From contig CM056385.1 of NCBI GenBank assembly GCA_029718625.1, positions 22,014,924 to 22,078,923 of the forward strand: 64,000 nucleotides of DNA. The letters run 5' to 3'. The stretch comes from Synaphobranchus kaupii (Eukaryota > Chordata > Actinopteri > Anguilliformes > Synaphobranchidae). Positions 63,196 through 64,000 of the stretch are shown one piece after another. The notes under the pieces were generated by a model that worked only from the letters and a program-made list of their open reading frames with translations, made no database searches and was not told the origin of the DNA. Each line of letters opens with the position of its first letter. The stretch's first letter is position 1. Both the position numbers and the translations under genes were made by a program.

Positions 63196-64000
63196 GATTA
63201 ATTACCTGTTTACAAACAATTGAAAGTGCATGTGCAGCAGTGCAGCTAGGGGGCAGAATGGACAAACTCACTTTAAACCCCTACCTCTTTAGGATTATTT
63301 TATTGTCAATAAAAGTGCAATAAAATATTTGGTGCAATAAAAGATTTGAAGCCAGAAAGCCAGAGTATGAAGCCAGAGTCCTGCTTTACTTGACAAGAGA
63401 GAAAATCAAAGGTATAACACCAATTACGAGAATCTAATCACTGCTCACTCCAACTACTTTACATGTTGTCATAATTACATGTAGTTCAACCTTTTGATAA
63501 TGGTGTTTGGTCATCATCACGTCTTCAATACGACCAACCAGAGTCTAGTTGACTCTCCGATGAGTAAAACAACAAGACTATAACCTTTGTCATTGAATCA
63601 TGTCAAGTAAAATCATGCATTGATAATATGTGGGTATAACTGGGTTTAAAATATGACTGTAACCCATTTTTATACAGTCTATGCTGTAACCCCCTTAGTT
63701 TGGTAGAAAAAATGCAGTAGCCTCTTCATTATAGCCTAAAGGGAAATAGAGAGGTGCGGTGCACTGGACGCCATATTGGTTGCTTTCACTTCAGCAATAA
63801 AAGCAAGCAAGCTGCTGTTCAATATCATACAGTTCAGTGCTTTGACCACTCACGCGGGTGTCTGCATCTTTAGTTAAATTTATCGCGTAAAATTTATACA
63901 TGGATGATTTTCACCTTTCTCCTCAACACTTCAATGTGGAACATTAATGTCAATGAATTTTACATGTTGTAATATAAACAAAAATGGATGGGGTGGGGGG
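63196..64000. other. No feature recognised to the window end
   Basis: AT-rich sequence, probably ubtd2 intron or intergenic. No exon is seen. Confidence 0.4.

Overview
The window is vertebrate nuclear DNA, almost certainly from a teleost fish. It has long introns with GT/AG borders and many fish-type repeats: Tc1-like and hAT-like elements, tRNA-derived SINEs, an L2-type LINE tail and very long microsatellites. Four protein-coding genes can be followed exon by exon. There is no operon, CRISPR array or other prokaryotic feature, and I recognise no tRNA or rRNA gene.

Layout: (1) 1-27.1 kb, minus strand: rnf145, an ER multi-span RING-type E3 ligase. Eight coding exons (423 codons, ATG at 23202) are present; the RING-encoding 3' exons lie beyond the left edge. 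A CpG-rich, NRF1-like block near 26.2-27.1 kb is the likely promoter. (2) 28.8-37.6 kb, plus strand: ublcp1, the ubiquitin-like-domain CTD/proteasome phosphatase. Its ATG is at 30166 and its stop at 34737-34739, in ten coding exons. (3) 39.9-45.6 kb, minus strand: il12b (interleukin-12/23 p40), six coding exons plus a 5' UTR exon, a TATA-like box and a kappaB-like site. (4) 55.1-55.6 kb, minus strand: the last coding exon of ubtd2; its upstream exons were not found and probably lie beyond the right edge. The order and orientation rnf145(-) ublcp1(+) il12b(-) match the human 5q33 cluster. ubtd2 is also on human 5q but far away, so its position here reflects lineage-specific gene order.

The most unusual signal is in the rnf145 introns. 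A 57-bp minisatellite (22 copies, truncated by the window edge) carries in every unit a copy of the 5' splice-site region of the neighbouring exon. The 3' end of the first coding exon, with its splice donor, is tandemly duplicated downstream. A 539-bp uninterrupted tetranucleotide tract reads as tandem GTGAGT on the transcribed strand. A 22-bp minisatellite starts a few bases inside another donor, and two acceptors are fed directly by a 33-bp array and a roughly 490-bp pyrimidine tract. Tandem repeats have repeatedly grown out of, or up against, splice sites of this one gene.

ublcp1 has intact splice sites and conserved sequence, but its exons between 31.1 and 33.85 kb carry eight single-base insertions and no deletions. 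Removing eight bases gives exactly 318 codons, the length of human UBLCP1. This points to an unpolished stretch of assembly rather than a pseudogene, but needs checking with reads.

Mobile DNA includes a 734-bp near-palindromic hAT-like element with a clean 8-bp target duplication, two copies of a roughly 450-bp foldback element, three Tc1-like remnants (one internally deleted with both ends and TA duplications), a degenerate LINE reverse transcriptase, several SINEs and several MITE families.
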